64,000 nt of DNA from Cryobacterium sp. (lineage in GTDB: Bacteria > Actinomycetota > Actinomycetes > Actinomycetales > Microbacteriaceae): assembly GCF_026786305.1 (NCBI RefSeq), contig NZ_JAJAYI010000081.1, positions 1 through 64,000 of the forward strand, in the 5' to 3' direction. This document shows, one piece after another, positions 1-8,261 of the stretch. The number at the start of each line of letters is the position of its first letter. The stretch's first letter is position 1. Position numbers and translations under genes: made by a program. The notes under the pieces are model-generated. The model had not been told where the DNA came from and ran no database searches. It saw only the letters and a program-made list of their open reading frames with translations.

Positions 1-45
1 GGCGCTGAAAACACCGCCGCTGAAAACGCTCCCGCTGAAAACACC
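1..45 (+). repeat. three 15-bp in-frame units in the DUF4233 gene
   Basis: Three consecutive 15-bp units encode GAENT, AAENA and PAENT in the hydrophilic N-terminal part of the DUF4233 protein. More copies may lie outside the window. Other genes in this window carry the same kind of repeat. Confidence 0.7.
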
Positions 46-429
46 GCCGCTGGTAAGTTCCGCCGCTCGTCGGGCCCGCGCTCGGTGAGACGCAGCCTTG
101 CCACGATCCTGCTCGGTTTCGAAACGATCGTCGTGTTTCTGGGCGCGGTGGTCACTCTCGGGCTCGTGTCCGTGGCGACCGAGCCCGGCCCAATCTCGCC
201 GCTGGCCGTGATCATCGGCGGTGTGCTGCTCTGCCTGGCCATGGTCGCCCTGATCGGACTGCTTCGCTTTCGCTGGTCGTACCCGATCGGCTGGCTACTG
301 CAGGCGGTCATCATCGCCACCGGGTTCGTCACCCCGGCCATGTTCTTTGTTGGAGCCCTGTTTGCCGCGATGTGGACCTACTGCATGATCACCGGCTCGA
401 GAATAGATCACCAGAAGGAGATTGAATGA
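1..429 (+). CDS. DUF4233 domain-containing membrane protein (5' end outside window)
   Basis: The frame is open from the first base, so the true start lies upstream or at an internal GTG (85). The C-terminal 114 residues match the DUF4233 pattern: a basic lead (RRSLA), the LGFETIVVFLGA segment, and about four hydrophobic helices. This family is known mainly from actinobacteria, usually directly after folC and before ndk; that ndk follows here supports the call. Its function is unknown; it is probably an integral membrane protein. Before the first helix there is an Ala/Glu/Asn-rich segment made of three 15-bp units. The stop overlaps the ndk start (ATGA), so the two genes are translationally coupled. 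Confidence 0.8.
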   Translation, partial: GAENTAAENAPAENTAAGKFRRSSGPRSVRRSLATILLGFETIVVFLGAVVTLGLVSVATEPGPISPLAVIIGGVLLCLAMVALIGLLRFRWSYPIGWLLQAVIIATGFVTPAMFFVGALFAAMWTYCMITGSRIDHQKEIE

Positions 430-848
430 ACACCCCGATCGAAGAAACGCTTGTTTTGGTCAAGCCCGACGGCGTTGCCCGCAACCTGACCGGCGAGATT
501 CTGCGCCGTATCGAGGCCAAGGGTTACTCCCTCGTCGACGTCAAGCTCGTCGAACCCGACCGCTCGCTGCTCGCCGCGCACTACGCCGAGCACGAGGGCA
601 AGCCGTTCTATGAACCCCTTGTCGAATTTATGGAAAGTGGCCCCGTCATCGCCTTCCGCGTCGCCGGCAACCGGGTCATCGAAGGCTTCCGCGCTCTCGC
701 CGGCACGACCGATCCCACGACCGCCGCTGCCGGCACCATCCGCGGCGACCTCGGCCGCGACTGGGGCTCGAAGGTGCAGCAGAACCTCGTCCACGGTTCG
801 GATTCGCCCGAGTCCGCCGCTCGCGAGCTCGCCCTCTGGTTCGACTGA
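426..848 (+). CDS. ndk: nucleoside diphosphate kinase
   Basis: The protein has 140 residues, the usual length for a bacterial NDK. It transfers the gamma phosphate of ATP to nucleoside diphosphates through a phosphohistidine. The catalytic His is His123 in the NLVHGSDS motif, and the N-terminal LVLVKPDGV strand and the GTIRGDLG segment are canonical. A ribosome-binding site (AAGGAG) lies just upstream inside the DUF4233 gene, and the start overlaps that gene's stop. A strong hairpin terminator follows. The enzyme is cytosolic and housekeeping. Confidence 0.98.
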   Translation: MNTPIEETLVLVKPDGVARNLTGEILRRIEAKGYSLVDVKLVEPDRSLLAAHYAEHEGKPFYEPLVEFMESGPVIAFRVAGNRVIEGFRALAGTTDPTTAAAGTIRGDLGRDWGSKVQQNLVHGSDSPESAARELALWFD

Positions 849-857
849 AAGAACATG

Positions 858-889
858 AATGGCCCCGTCTCGAGTGAGGCGGGGCCATT
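858..889. terminator. bidirectional hairpin terminator between ndk and the VKOR gene
   Basis: A perfect 10-bp stem (AATGGCCCCG / CGGGGCCATT) with a 12-nt loop lies between two convergent genes. A/T bases flank it on both sides, so it can serve both. Confidence 0.8.
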
Positions 890-907
890 CCTGTATTCGG
901 CTGCAGG

Positions 908-1507
908 CTACAGCCGGTTGAGTACGTCCATGTTGACCTGCGCGACGATGAAGAACACGATGTAACAGACGATCGTAATGACAAACATCCAGGAATACGC
1001 GGCTCCGGCCATGCGGCGAACGAATACCCCGCCCGGCAGATTGCCCTCCTTGAAGTTGTAGAGGGTCACGGCTAAAAAGGCCGGAATGGTCACCGCCCAC
1101 GTCACCATGCACCACGGGCACAGTACGTCGAGCACGAAGATGCTCTGCCCGATGAGCCAGATCACGAAGACGACCGCGGCGAGCATGCCAAGGTTCAGGC
1201 CGACCCAGAACCAACGGGCAAATCTGGTCCCGGCCAGAATGGCCATGCCGATAGTGATGATCACGCTCCAGGCAGCGATCCCGATCAGCGGATTCGGAAA
1301 GCCCAGAACGGCGCCTTGCGGGGAGGTGAGATTGGTCGCGCAACCGATGAGAACGCTGAAGCTGCAACTCAGTTGAGCGTTCGAATCTTCCAGCAGGTGG
1401 ATCTTGTCGAGCGTGAGGGCGAAGGCCGCTGCAAATGCGATAATCCCGGCGATGATCAGGAAAACAGCCAGGCCTGTTGGACGCTGAGAACGCTCTGTCT
1501 GTGGCAC
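908..1507 (-). CDS. vitamin K epoxide reductase (VKOR) family membrane oxidoreductase
   Basis: The protein has 199 residues with about five membrane helices. It shows the VKOR signature: the loop pair Cys48/Cys56 and the active-site CPWC motif at 130-133. Bacterial VKOR homologues reoxidise periplasmic DsbA-like thiol oxidases and pass electrons to quinone, so the likely role is disulfide bond formation outside the membrane. No thioredoxin-like partner is encoded next to it, so the partner must be elsewhere. The GTG start at 1507 is 7 nt downstream of an extended -10 box, which suggests a leaderless transcript. Confidence 0.93.
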   Translation of the reverse strand: MPQTERSQRPTGLAVFLIIAGIIAFAAAFALTLDKIHLLEDSNAQLSCSFSVLIGCATNLTSPQGAVLGFPNPLIGIAAWSVIITIGMAILAGTRFARWFWVGLNLGMLAAVVFVIWLIGQSIFVLDVLCPWCMVTWAVTIPAFLAVTLYNFKEGNLPGGVFVRRMAGAAYSWMFVITIVCYIVFFIVAQVNMDVLNRL

Positions 1508-1514
1508 TCTTGCG

Positions 1515-1523
1515 ATTATGCCA
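1515..1523 (-). promoter_or_regulatory. extended -10 box directly before the VKOR start
   Basis: On the minus strand TGG-CATAAT (extended -10) ends 7 nt before the GTG start at 1507. This places the transcription start at or next to the start codon. Confidence 0.5.
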
Positions 1524-1552
1524 CGCGTGCGGCGTAGCTTTGGGCGATTACA

Positions 1553-1561
1553 TGCGATAAT
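1553..1561 (+). promoter_or_regulatory. extended -10 box, possible promoter of the RNase E/G gene
   Basis: TGC-GATAAT fits an extended -10. If used, it gives a leader of about 240 nt before the start at 1809. I see no clear -35. The 1508-1808 gap holds no convincing gene. Confidence 0.35.
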
Positions 1562-1761
1562 CGGGGGGTAGTCGTTGAGCCGCGCTCAAGCAGACGCCAA
1601 ACAGGCTTAATGGGCAACAGTCGCCCAGTAGAAGGGTCCCACGACCCGAAGTATTAGCAGCCAGAGCACAGTCCCTGAGCACCAACAGGGGTCAAAGCCG
1701 GTTGCCGCAGTAAAACATTCGCGAGGTTTCCACGAAGGTGACAACCCCGCACGAGAGAGTA

Positions 1762-1791
1762 ACCGGTGGGTGGCGCGGTCACCCAAACGGT
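1762..1791 (+). promoter_or_regulatory. hairpin just before the RNase E/G ribosome-binding site
   Basis: ACCG and TGGGTG pair with CACCCA and CGGT around a 7-nt loop, giving a 10-bp stem with a small internal bulge. It ends 1 nt before the AAGGAG ribosome-binding site (1793-1798). The position would allow control of translation or cleavage by the enzyme's own product; this role is inferred. Confidence 0.4.
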
Positions 1792-1808
1792 CAAGGAGCG
1801 CACCAGTG

Positions 1809-4800
1809 ATGGTGGAAGACAACGAAAACAAGAAACGCAAGAGCCTGTTCGGCCCTCGCAAATCGACCCGGAGGGCGCCGGTCACACGGTCAAACGTAGC
1901 CCCAGCACGGGAGTCGCCCGTTGTGCCGAGCGAACCCGCTGAGCCCGCACCCGCCAAAGTGACCATCGCGGAGTACAACAACGTCACCGGAGCGCAGCAG
2001 ATGACCGACGCCATGGCTGATACCCCCGCAGACGATAAAACAGACGACAAGACGGATGATCAGGTCGCGGCCCCGGTTCGCCCGTCGTTCTCCCTGCTGT
2101 TCCAGGCGCCGGAGATTCTGCCGATGCCAGCGCGCACGGGCATCCGCTCGTCGCAGCACTCGCAGCAGCAACAGCACGAGCTGGATGACGACGATCAGGA
2201 GGCGGCCACGACCGTTCGTCGCCGCGCTCGTCGTCGCACCGGCGACGAGAATCGTTCGGGCACCGACGACCCCGCCAACACGGTCGTCAAGGTGCGCGCC
2301 CCGCGCGAACCCGAACTCATCACCGAACCCCAGCGCATAAAGGGTTCCACGCGGCTCGAGGCAAAGAAGCAGCGCCGCCGCGACGGCCGCGACGCGGGAC
2401 GCCGACGTCCCGTCATCACGGAGGCTGAGTTTCTTGCCCGCCGCGAGTCCGTCGATCGCCTCATGGTCGTGCGTGCCAAGCACAACAAGATCCAGATCGG
2501 TGTGCTCGAAGACGGCGTGCTGGTCGAGCACTACGTCGCCAAGAACCAGGACGCCTCGCTCATCGGCAACGTGTATCTCGGCCGTGTGCAGAATGTGCTC
2601 CCCAGTATGGAAGCCGCCTTCGTCGACATTGGACGCGGCCGCAACGCCGTGCTGTACTCCGGTGAAGTCGACTGGGACGCCGCCGCCGAGAACTCCGGCA
2701 GCAGCAACCAGACCCGCCGCATCGAGCTCGCGCTCAAGCCGGGCGACAAGGTGCTCGTGCAGGTAACCAAGGACCCGATCGGGCACAAGGGTGCCCGCCT
2801 CACCAGCCAGGTCTCCCTACCCGGCCGTTACCTCGTCTATGTGCCCAACGGTTCGATGAACGGCATCAGCCGCAAGCTTCCCGACACCGAGCGTGCCCGC
2901 CTGAAGAAGATCCTCAAGGAGGTTCTGCCCGACAACGTGGGTGTCATCGTGCGCACCGCCGCCGAGGGTGCCACCGACGAGCAGCTGACCGTCGATGTCA
3001 ACCGGCTGCGCCTGCAGTGGGCAAACATCGCCGAGCAGGTCGAGTCGGCCCAGGCGCCCGCCGAACTGCACAGCGAGCCCGACCTGCTGGTCAAAATCGT
3101 GCGCGACGTCTTCAACGAGGACTTCCAGCGGATGGTCGTGGCCGGCCCTGATGTGCGCTCGACGATTGAGACCTACCTCAGCCAGGTCGCTCCCGACCTG
3201 CTCGAGCGCGTTGAAACCTACGAGGGCGAGGTCGACGCGTTCGACGAGTTCCGCATCTCGGAGCAGATCGAAAAGGCCCTCGACCGTAAGGTCTGGCTGC
3301 CGTCCGGTGGATCCCTCGTGATCGACCGTACCGAGGCCATGACCGTCGTCGACGTCAACACCGGTAAGTTCGTCGGCAGTGGCGGAAACCTCGAAGAGAC
3401 CGTCACCAAGAACAACCTAGAAGCGGCCGAAGAAATCGTGCGCCAGCTGCGCCTGCGCGACATCGGAGGCATAATCGTCGTTGACTTCATCGACATGGTG
3501 CTCGAGAGCAATCGCGACCTCGTGTCGCGTCGCCTGATCGAGTGCCTCAGCCGTGACCGCACCAAGCATCAGGTGGCCGAGGTCACCTCGCTCGGACTCG
3601 TGCAGATGACCCGCAAGAAGCTCGGCCTTGGCCTGCTGGAATCGTTCAGCGAGAACTGTGAGGCCTGCGCCGGCCGCGGCATCATCGTGCACCACGACCC
3701 GGTCGTGAAGCACCGCCAGACCGCGCAGCCGCCGCAGGAACGCCGCCCGCGAGCCAAGAGCGGCGGCAACTCGGCCGCCAGCAACGGTTCCGGCAACAAC
3801 GGTTCTGGTTACAACCGCGACACCTCGGGTCAGCGTGACGGTGCCAACCGCGACGCTCACTCCGGCAGCAACGCCGGTTCCGACGCTCCGAAGAGCGGGC
3901 AGGGCACCCACGGCATCACCGAGGACGCCAAGCAGGCCCTCGCGCTCATCGCCGCACGTACCATCACCCGCACCGGTTCCATCGCGATCGTCAGCGCGCC
4001 GGGCTCCCGGGCAGCGGACGCTGAGCTCGCGACGGTCACTACCGAGCCGGTCGTATTCGAGCCGGCCGGCACCGAGCAGGCCGGCACCGAGCAGGCCGGC
4101 ACCGAGCAGGCCGGCACCGAGCAGGCCGGCACCGAGCAGGCCGGCACCGAGCAGGCCGGCACTGACCAGGCCGGCACTGACCAGGCCGGCACTGAGCAGG
4201 CCGGCACTGAGCAGGCCGGCACTGAGCAGGCCGGCACTGAGCAGGCCGGCACCGAGCAGGCCGAACGGACCAGCACCGCGCGGTCCCGTGGCCGCCAGTC
4301 GCGTTCCCGCAGCCAGGGCGGGCGCGGCCAGCAGTCGCGATCCGAACAGGCCCGCGCACGTCAGGCCAAAGCGGAACAGGCCGAGCCAGCGGCATCGGCT
4401 GCCCCGGCCAGTGAGCGAGTATCCGAGGCAGCCGCCGAGTCCGTCGCCTCGGCGGCAGCGAATGCCGCACCCCGCATCCGCAGCGGCCGCAGCAACTCGG
4501 CCACAGACACGTCAGCTGGCGCGTCGGCAGCAGGAGCCTTCGAAGTGCAGGCGCCCGCAGTCGAGCGCTCCGAGCCCGTTGATATTCTCGATATTCCGGT
4601 GAAGAAGTCGACGCGCACCGCACGGCGCCCCAGCAAGCAGGTCACCGACCAGCTGCTGGACTCGGTGCTCGACTCTCTGCCGGAACCGAAATTGCCCGGC
4701 CAGGGACGCCCGCGCAGCCGCCGCGTCACGACCGCCGGTGGTCCCACCGGCCAGGCCATTCTGACGGCGACCGGTGCGTCCACATCGGCGTCGGCACCCA

Positions 4801-4823
4801 GCCAGCCGCCGCGCGGCGACTAG
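1809..4823 (+). CDS. rne: ribonuclease E/G family endoribonuclease
   Basis: The protein has about 1004 residues. A disordered N-terminal region is followed by an S1-type RNA-binding domain (roughly residues 215-300), then the RNase E/G catalytic core with DVNTG (Asp515) and DFIDM (Asp559), which match the catalytic metal ligands of E. coli RNase E. The Zn-link CEAC lies at 617-620. The C-terminal third is low complexity and includes 13 GTEQA-type pentapeptides. Such tails usually act as degradosome scaffolds. I chose ATG 1809 because AAGGAG lies 10 nt upstream; GTG 1806 is nearly as good. A GTG at 1770 is less likely because it falls inside a hairpin. Confidence 0.96.
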   Translation: MVEDNENKKRKSLFGPRKSTRRAPVTRSNVAPARESPVVPSEPAEPAPAKVTIAEYNNVTGAQQMTDAMADTPADDKTDDKTDDQVAAPVRPSFSLLFQAPEILPMPARTGIRSSQHSQQQQHELDDDDQEAATTVRRRARRRTGDENRSGTDDPANTVVKVRAPREPELITEPQRIKGSTRLEAKKQRRRDGRDAGRRRPVITEAEFLARRESVDRLMVVRAKHNKIQIGVLEDGVLVEHYVAKNQDASLIGNVYLGRVQNVLPSMEAAFVDIGRGRNAVLYSGEVDWDAAAENSGSSNQTRRIELALKPGDKVLVQVTKDPIGHKGARLTSQVSLPGRYLVYVPNGSMNGISRKLPDTERARLKKILKEVLPDNVGVIVRTAAEGATDEQLTVDVNRLRLQWANIAEQVESAQAPAELHSEPDLLVKIVRDVFNEDFQRMVVAGPDVRSTIETYLSQVAPDLLERVETYEGEVDAFDEFRISEQIEKALDRKVWLPSGGSLVIDRTEAMTVVDVNTGKFVGSGGNLEETVTKNNLEAAEEIVRQLRLRDIGGIIVVDFIDMVLESNRDLVSRRLIECLSRDRTKHQVAEVTSLGLVQMTRKKLGLGLLESFSENCEACAGRGIIVHHDPVVKHRQTAQPPQERRPRAKSGGNSAASNGSGNNGSGYNRDTSGQRDGANRDAHSGSNAGSDAPKSGQGTHGITEDAKQALALIAARTITRTGSIAIVSAPGSRAADAELATVTTEPVVFEPAGTEQAGTEQAGTEQAGTEQAGTEQAGTEQAGTDQAGTDQAGTEQAGTEQAGTEQAGTEQAGTEQAERTSTARSRGRQSRSRSQGGRGQQSRSEQARARQAKAEQAEPAASAAPASERVSEAAAESVASAAANAAPRIRSGRSNSATDTSAGASAAGAFEVQAPAVERSEPVDILDIPVKKSTRTARRPSKQVTDQLLDSVLDSLPEPKLPGQGRPRSRRVTTAGGPTGQAILTATGASTSASAPSQPPRGD
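4068..4262 (+). repeat. 13 tandem 15-bp units (GTEQA/GTDQA) in rne
   Basis: Thirteen perfect or near-perfect 15-bp units run without interruption. Units 1-6 and 13 use ACCGAG, units 7-8 ACTGAC and units 9-12 ACTGAG. This block structure indicates recent expansion by unit duplication. The reading frame is preserved whatever the copy number. Confidence 0.97.
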
Positions 4824-4922
4824 AACAGAGGAATAGGCGCGAGAATCAAGTAAGGCGGTAACGCAATCGGCGGGCAGCTTCCTCTCCTGCGGCGATGGCC
4901 TCTCGGCATCACCGCGGGGGCG

Positions 4923-5912
4923 TTGGTCGTACTCGCCGTTTTCGTCGTTCGAGCCCTGTCGCCGGCGTTCGTCGATGAGCAATTAAGCGACTGGCAGCTG
5001 CCCGACCGGGTGCAGGACACCCTCACACTGGCGATCAGCGTCATCATCGAGTCGGTACCCTTCGTCTTTCTGGGCATTCTGCTCTCAGCGGTCGTGCAGG
5101 TCTGGCTGCCACACGGCGTGCTTGCCCGGCATCTGCCGCGCAATCCTGTGCTGCGGCGCGCCTCAATCTCGCTGCTCGGCATGTTCTTTCCGGTCTGCGA
5201 GTGCGGAAACGTGCCGTTGGCCCGAGGATTCATGGTCGGCGGATTCACCGTCTCCGAATCGATCACCTTTCTGCTCGCCGCGCCCATTTTGAACCCGATC
5301 ACCATTATCACCACGCACCAGGCCTTCGGTTGGGATGGCCACATTCTGGTGGCCCGCCTGCTCGGCGGGTTTCTCATCGCCAACGTGGTCGGCTGGTTGT
5401 TCAGCAAGCACCCCGACCCGCAAAGCCTGCTGGCGACCAAGTTCGCAGCGGCCTGTGCGACCGGTTCGACGAACGGCCACGATCATGAGCACGGTGGGCT
5501 CGGCCGTGAGAGCCGGTTCAGCCAGACCACGGAGATTTTCATTCGTGAAACCTCGGTCATCATGCCGGCCCTGTTCATCGGTTCCGCCGTGGCCGCCCTG
5601 ACCCAGGTCTTCGTTCCTCGGTCGGTGCTACTCGCCCTCGGCAGTAACCCGGTCTGGTCGGTGCTCGCCATGATGGCCCTGGCCTTCATCGTGGCGGTCT
5701 GTTCCAACGTTGACGCTTTCTTCGTGTTGTCTTTCGGCAGCACTTTTCTACCCGGTGGCATTGTGGCGTTCCTGGTGTTCGGCGCCTTGATCGACGTCAA
5801 GATGCTCGCCCTAATGCGTACGACCTTCACGAGCCACACCCTGATACAGATCACCGTCGTTGTGGGCCTCATGAGTGCGGCGCTCGGATTGCTGGTGAAC
5901 TATGTTGCCTAA
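4923..5912 (+). CDS. UPF0718 (DUF318/ArsP_1-type) permease
   Basis: The protein has about 329 residues with eight or more hydrophobic segments. The family signature FPVCECGNVPLARG is in the first half, and a second conserved Cys/Asn block (AVCSNVDAFF) is in the second half. UPF0718 permeases are predicted transporters, some linked to metals or arsenicals. The central loop has a His-rich stretch (NGHDHEHGG), which may bind metal. The start is uncertain: the frame opens at 4854, the first usual start codon is TTG 4923, and a CTG at 4887 would add a basic lead. The gene overlaps the next by 11 bp, a pairing typical of the TIGR03943 family. Confidence 0.88.
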   Translation: MVVLAVFVVRALSPAFVDEQLSDWQLPDRVQDTLTLAISVIIESVPFVFLGILLSAVVQVWLPHGVLARHLPRNPVLRRASISLLGMFFPVCECGNVPLARGFMVGGFTVSESITFLLAAPILNPITIITTHQAFGWDGHILVARLLGGFLIANVVGWLFSKHPDPQSLLATKFAAACATGSTNGHDHEHGGLGRESRFSQTTEIFIRETSVIMPALFIGSAVAALTQVFVPRSVLLALGSNPVWSVLAMMALAFIVAVCSNVDAFFVLSFGSTFLPGGIVAFLVFGALIDVKMLALMRTTFTSHTLIQITVVVGLMSAALGLLVNYVA

Positions 5913-6681
5913 TCGACAGCGCTCTGGAGGCGCGGCCCTGCGCTATTGGGCGGATCGCTGGCAGGGCGTCGTGCTCAGCCTCGTGGTCGTTGTGACGACC
6001 CTCTGGCTGGGCCTGAGCGGCCAGCTCGGCCTGTATATCCACCCGCGCTACTTCGTGTTCACGATTGTCATGGCCGTCATCGGGCTCGTGCTTGTGAGCG
6101 CCGGCTTCGCCCGCCGCCGTTTGTTCGAGGTCGAGCACACTGGCCGGGTTGCAACGACGCTGACCGGCATGGGAGTCGTGCTGCTCCTCATCATGGGCGT
6201 CGCCATGGTCGTTGTTCCGCCCACTACCCTGACGAGCGCAACCGCCACCCAGCGCGAGGTGAACTCTGGCGGACTCGGCACCGACGACGACGCCGACCAG
6301 GCCGCGGCACTCATCGGTACCGGAGATTTCGAACAGCTCAGCGTGCGGGAGTGGGTATCACTGCTCGCACAATCCTCCGATCCCGCCTTTTACGCCGACA
6401 AGACCGCCCAGGTCACCGGATTCGTGACGCCCGATGCCCAAGACCCCGACAACGTGTTCTATGTCGCCCGGTTCGTTGTCACCTGCTGCGCGGTCGACGC
6501 CCAGCCGATCGGCGTTCCGGTTTATCTGCCGGGCTGGCAGGCCGAGTATGAGGTCGACGACTGGGTGCAGGTCACCGGTCGGTTCGATCTGAGCGTGAGC
6601 GCCACTGCGAGCGACCCGCTGGCGATTACGCCGGTGGAGATTCTTCCCGTTGACCAGCCGAATGACCCCTATGTCTATTGA
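5902..6681 (+). CDS. TIGR03943 family putative permease subunit
   Basis: The protein has 259 residues. Two or three membrane helices occupy the first 110 residues, and a soluble extracytoplasmic C-terminal domain contains the diagnostic VTCCAVDAQP motif, with two adjacent cysteines. TIGR03943 (YcgQ-like) proteins are almost always encoded next to a UPF0718 permease, as here, and are thought to form a complex with it. The substrate is unknown. The adjacent cysteines and the partner's His-rich loop suggest a metal or thiol role, which is inference. The ATG lies inside the permease's last codons. Confidence 0.9.
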   Translation: MLPNRQRSGGAALRYWADRWQGVVLSLVVVVTTLWLGLSGQLGLYIHPRYFVFTIVMAVIGLVLVSAGFARRRLFEVEHTGRVATTLTGMGVVLLLIMGVAMVVVPPTTLTSATATQREVNSGGLGTDDDADQAAALIGTGDFEQLSVREWVSLLAQSSDPAFYADKTAQVTGFVTPDAQDPDNVFYVARFVVTCCAVDAQPIGVPVYLPGWQAEYEVDDWVQVTGRFDLSVSATASDPLAITPVEILPVDQPNDPYVY

Positions 6682-8182
6682 GCCGGCGAACCTGCTGCCG
6701 GCGAACCTGCAGCCGGCGAACCTGCAGCCGGCGAACCTGCAGCCGGATGAGCAGCAGAGCGCCCTGCGCCGGTTTCGCCGCGCACTCTGGATACTCGTGG
6801 GCGGCCTGGTCGTGGCCTGTCTCGCCCTCGTCGCAGTCAACCTGCTCAGCGGACCTCGGCTCACCGCCGTCGACGTCGACACGACCTCCGCGGTGTCGTC
6901 CGCCAACGCACGTTTGGTGCTCGCAACGAACCGTCAACTGGCGCCGGTCACCCCGGAGCAGGTCAGCATCGAACCGGCCACAGCGTTTCACGTCACGACG
7001 AGCGGGAACTCCGTCGTGATCTCCTTTCCTCAGGCGCTCGCCTACAACACCGACTATGCGGTCTCGGTTCGGGAAATCACCGGTTCCGCCGTCGACCGAG
7101 AATCGACGCTGAGCGCAGAATTCAGCACGAGCGAGCCCTCGCTGTACTACCTCAGCCGCGCGGCGCCTTCCACGGAAGTCGGCACCCGGGCCGCCGACCG
7201 CATTCTGCGCACCACGATCGGCTCGACCGACACCGCCGTTGCCTTCGAGGCCCCCACTATTCAACAGTTCGTACCGATGGGCAGCGAGCTCGCCGTGGTC
7301 ACCGTGAACGCCGACCTGGCCAACGCCCTCTACCGCGTCGACGCCGACGGCACCGCCGAGGTCCTCAACCTGCCCGGCGTTGGCCTCGTGCACGACCTGC
7401 AGGCCGCGCCCGGCCAGTCCCTGCTCGGCTTTCGATTCACCAGCGCAGCGGATGCCCCCGGCCCGCACTACGAGAATGTACTGTTCGTGCTCGACCTGCG
7501 CACCAATGCGGCCACGGCGGTACCGGACCTTGAGGGCGCCCCTCTCAGCGTCACGACCTGGGGATTCATGGCCCGTCGCGCCGACATCGTCGCACAGCAA
7601 TACGACTCGACCCTGCTGCTGATCAATCCGCTTGACCAGTCCGGTGGTAACCCGCTCGAGAATGAGCCAGAACTCGACCCGCCGGTTCCGCTCGGACAAT
7701 TTGCCAACCTCACCGCGTTTGCGCCCGACGGCGTGCGCATTTCCGTCTCCGACCGCGACGGGCAGTACGTGCTCGACCTCTCGCAGGGCGCCGAGTCCAC
7801 CATTGTGCCGCAAAGCGTGGAAGGCACCACCCAGTACACCGCAGAACTGCGGTTCCTCGTCGGGCAAGATGGCGGGTACGTGCAGCGCGTCGCCGAGTTC
7901 AATGCGGCGACCGGCTCCGCGCAGCAATACCTCTCGCTCGTGCATGGTGGCGAGGCGCGCACCGTCTATGCGCCGGCATCCGCTGAAGAAACGATTGTCG
8001 GTTTCGAACTCTCGCCGAACGACCAGTTCCTGGCCGTTCAGATCGTGCCGAACCGCGGCACCGAACTGTCCGACGGATACCCGGTCAACGCTGCGGCAAC
8101 GGATGCGACGACCCTGTTCGTGAACGTCGCGACCGGTGAGGTGCGCCGCAGCGTGATCGGCTTCGACGCCACGTGGCAGTAA
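6662..8182 (+). CDS. membrane-anchored protein with Ig-like and propeller-like regions, function unknown
   Basis: I do not recognise a characterised homologue. The protein has about 506 residues: a short PANLQ-repeat cytoplasmic tail, one membrane helix (about residues 35-55), a domain resembling bacterial Ig-like (SbsA-type) folds (PVTPEQVSIEP ... ALAYNTDYAVSV), then a long region with regular strand patterns suggesting a beta-propeller. It is therefore probably exposed outside the membrane. It overlaps the TIGR03943 gene, so it belongs to the same operon and may be a cell-surface partner of the permease pair. TTG 6650 (GGAGA 10 nt upstream) and ATG 6671 are alternative starts. Confidence 0.75.
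   Translation: MTPMSIEPANLLPANLQPANLQPANLQPDEQQSALRRFRRALWILVGGLVVACLALVAVNLLSGPRLTAVDVDTTSAVSSANARLVLATNRQLAPVTPEQVSIEPATAFHVTTSGNSVVISFPQALAYNTDYAVSVREITGSAVDRESTLSAEFSTSEPSLYYLSRAAPSTEVGTRAADRILRTTIGSTDTAVAFEAPTIQQFVPMGSELAVVTVNADLANALYRVDADGTAEVLNLPGVGLVHDLQAAPGQSLLGFRFTSAADAPGPHYENVLFVLDLRTNAATAVPDLEGAPLSVTTWGFMARRADIVAQQYDSTLLLINPLDQSGGNPLENEPELDPPVPLGQFANLTAFAPDGVRISVSDRDGQYVLDLSQGAESTIVPQSVEGTTQYTAELRFLVGQDGGYVQRVAEFNAATGSAQQYLSLVHGGEARTVYAPASAEETIVGFELSPNDQFLAVQIVPNRGTELSDGYPVNAAATDATTLFVNVATGEVRRSVIGFDATWQ
6683..6742 (+). repeat. four 15-bp units encoding PANLQ/PANLL
   Basis: Four direct 15-bp units (consensus CCGGCGAACCTGCAG) occur in the first codons of the anchored protein, before its membrane helix. 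The first unit differs by one base. Confidence 0.95.
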
Positions 8183-8261
8183 TGGTGCCCCCCTGGCCCC
8201 AGCGCACTGACCTCGCCGCACATACCCCGCCGCGGTAACGCCGCCCGTCCCGCCCCCGGCA

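Noticed and set aside
1770-1808. GTG 1770 as the start of rne
   Set aside because: It lies inside a hairpin without a ribosome-binding site, while AAGGAG precedes 1806/1809.
4068-4262. Regular repeats resembling a CRISPR array
   Set aside because: The repeats are directly adjacent with no spacers and are coding.
3835-4602. Repetitive Pro/Ser-rich and Cys/Val-rich open frames over the rne repeat, resembling a low-complexity gene
   Set aside because: They are other-frame readings of the same 15-bp array.
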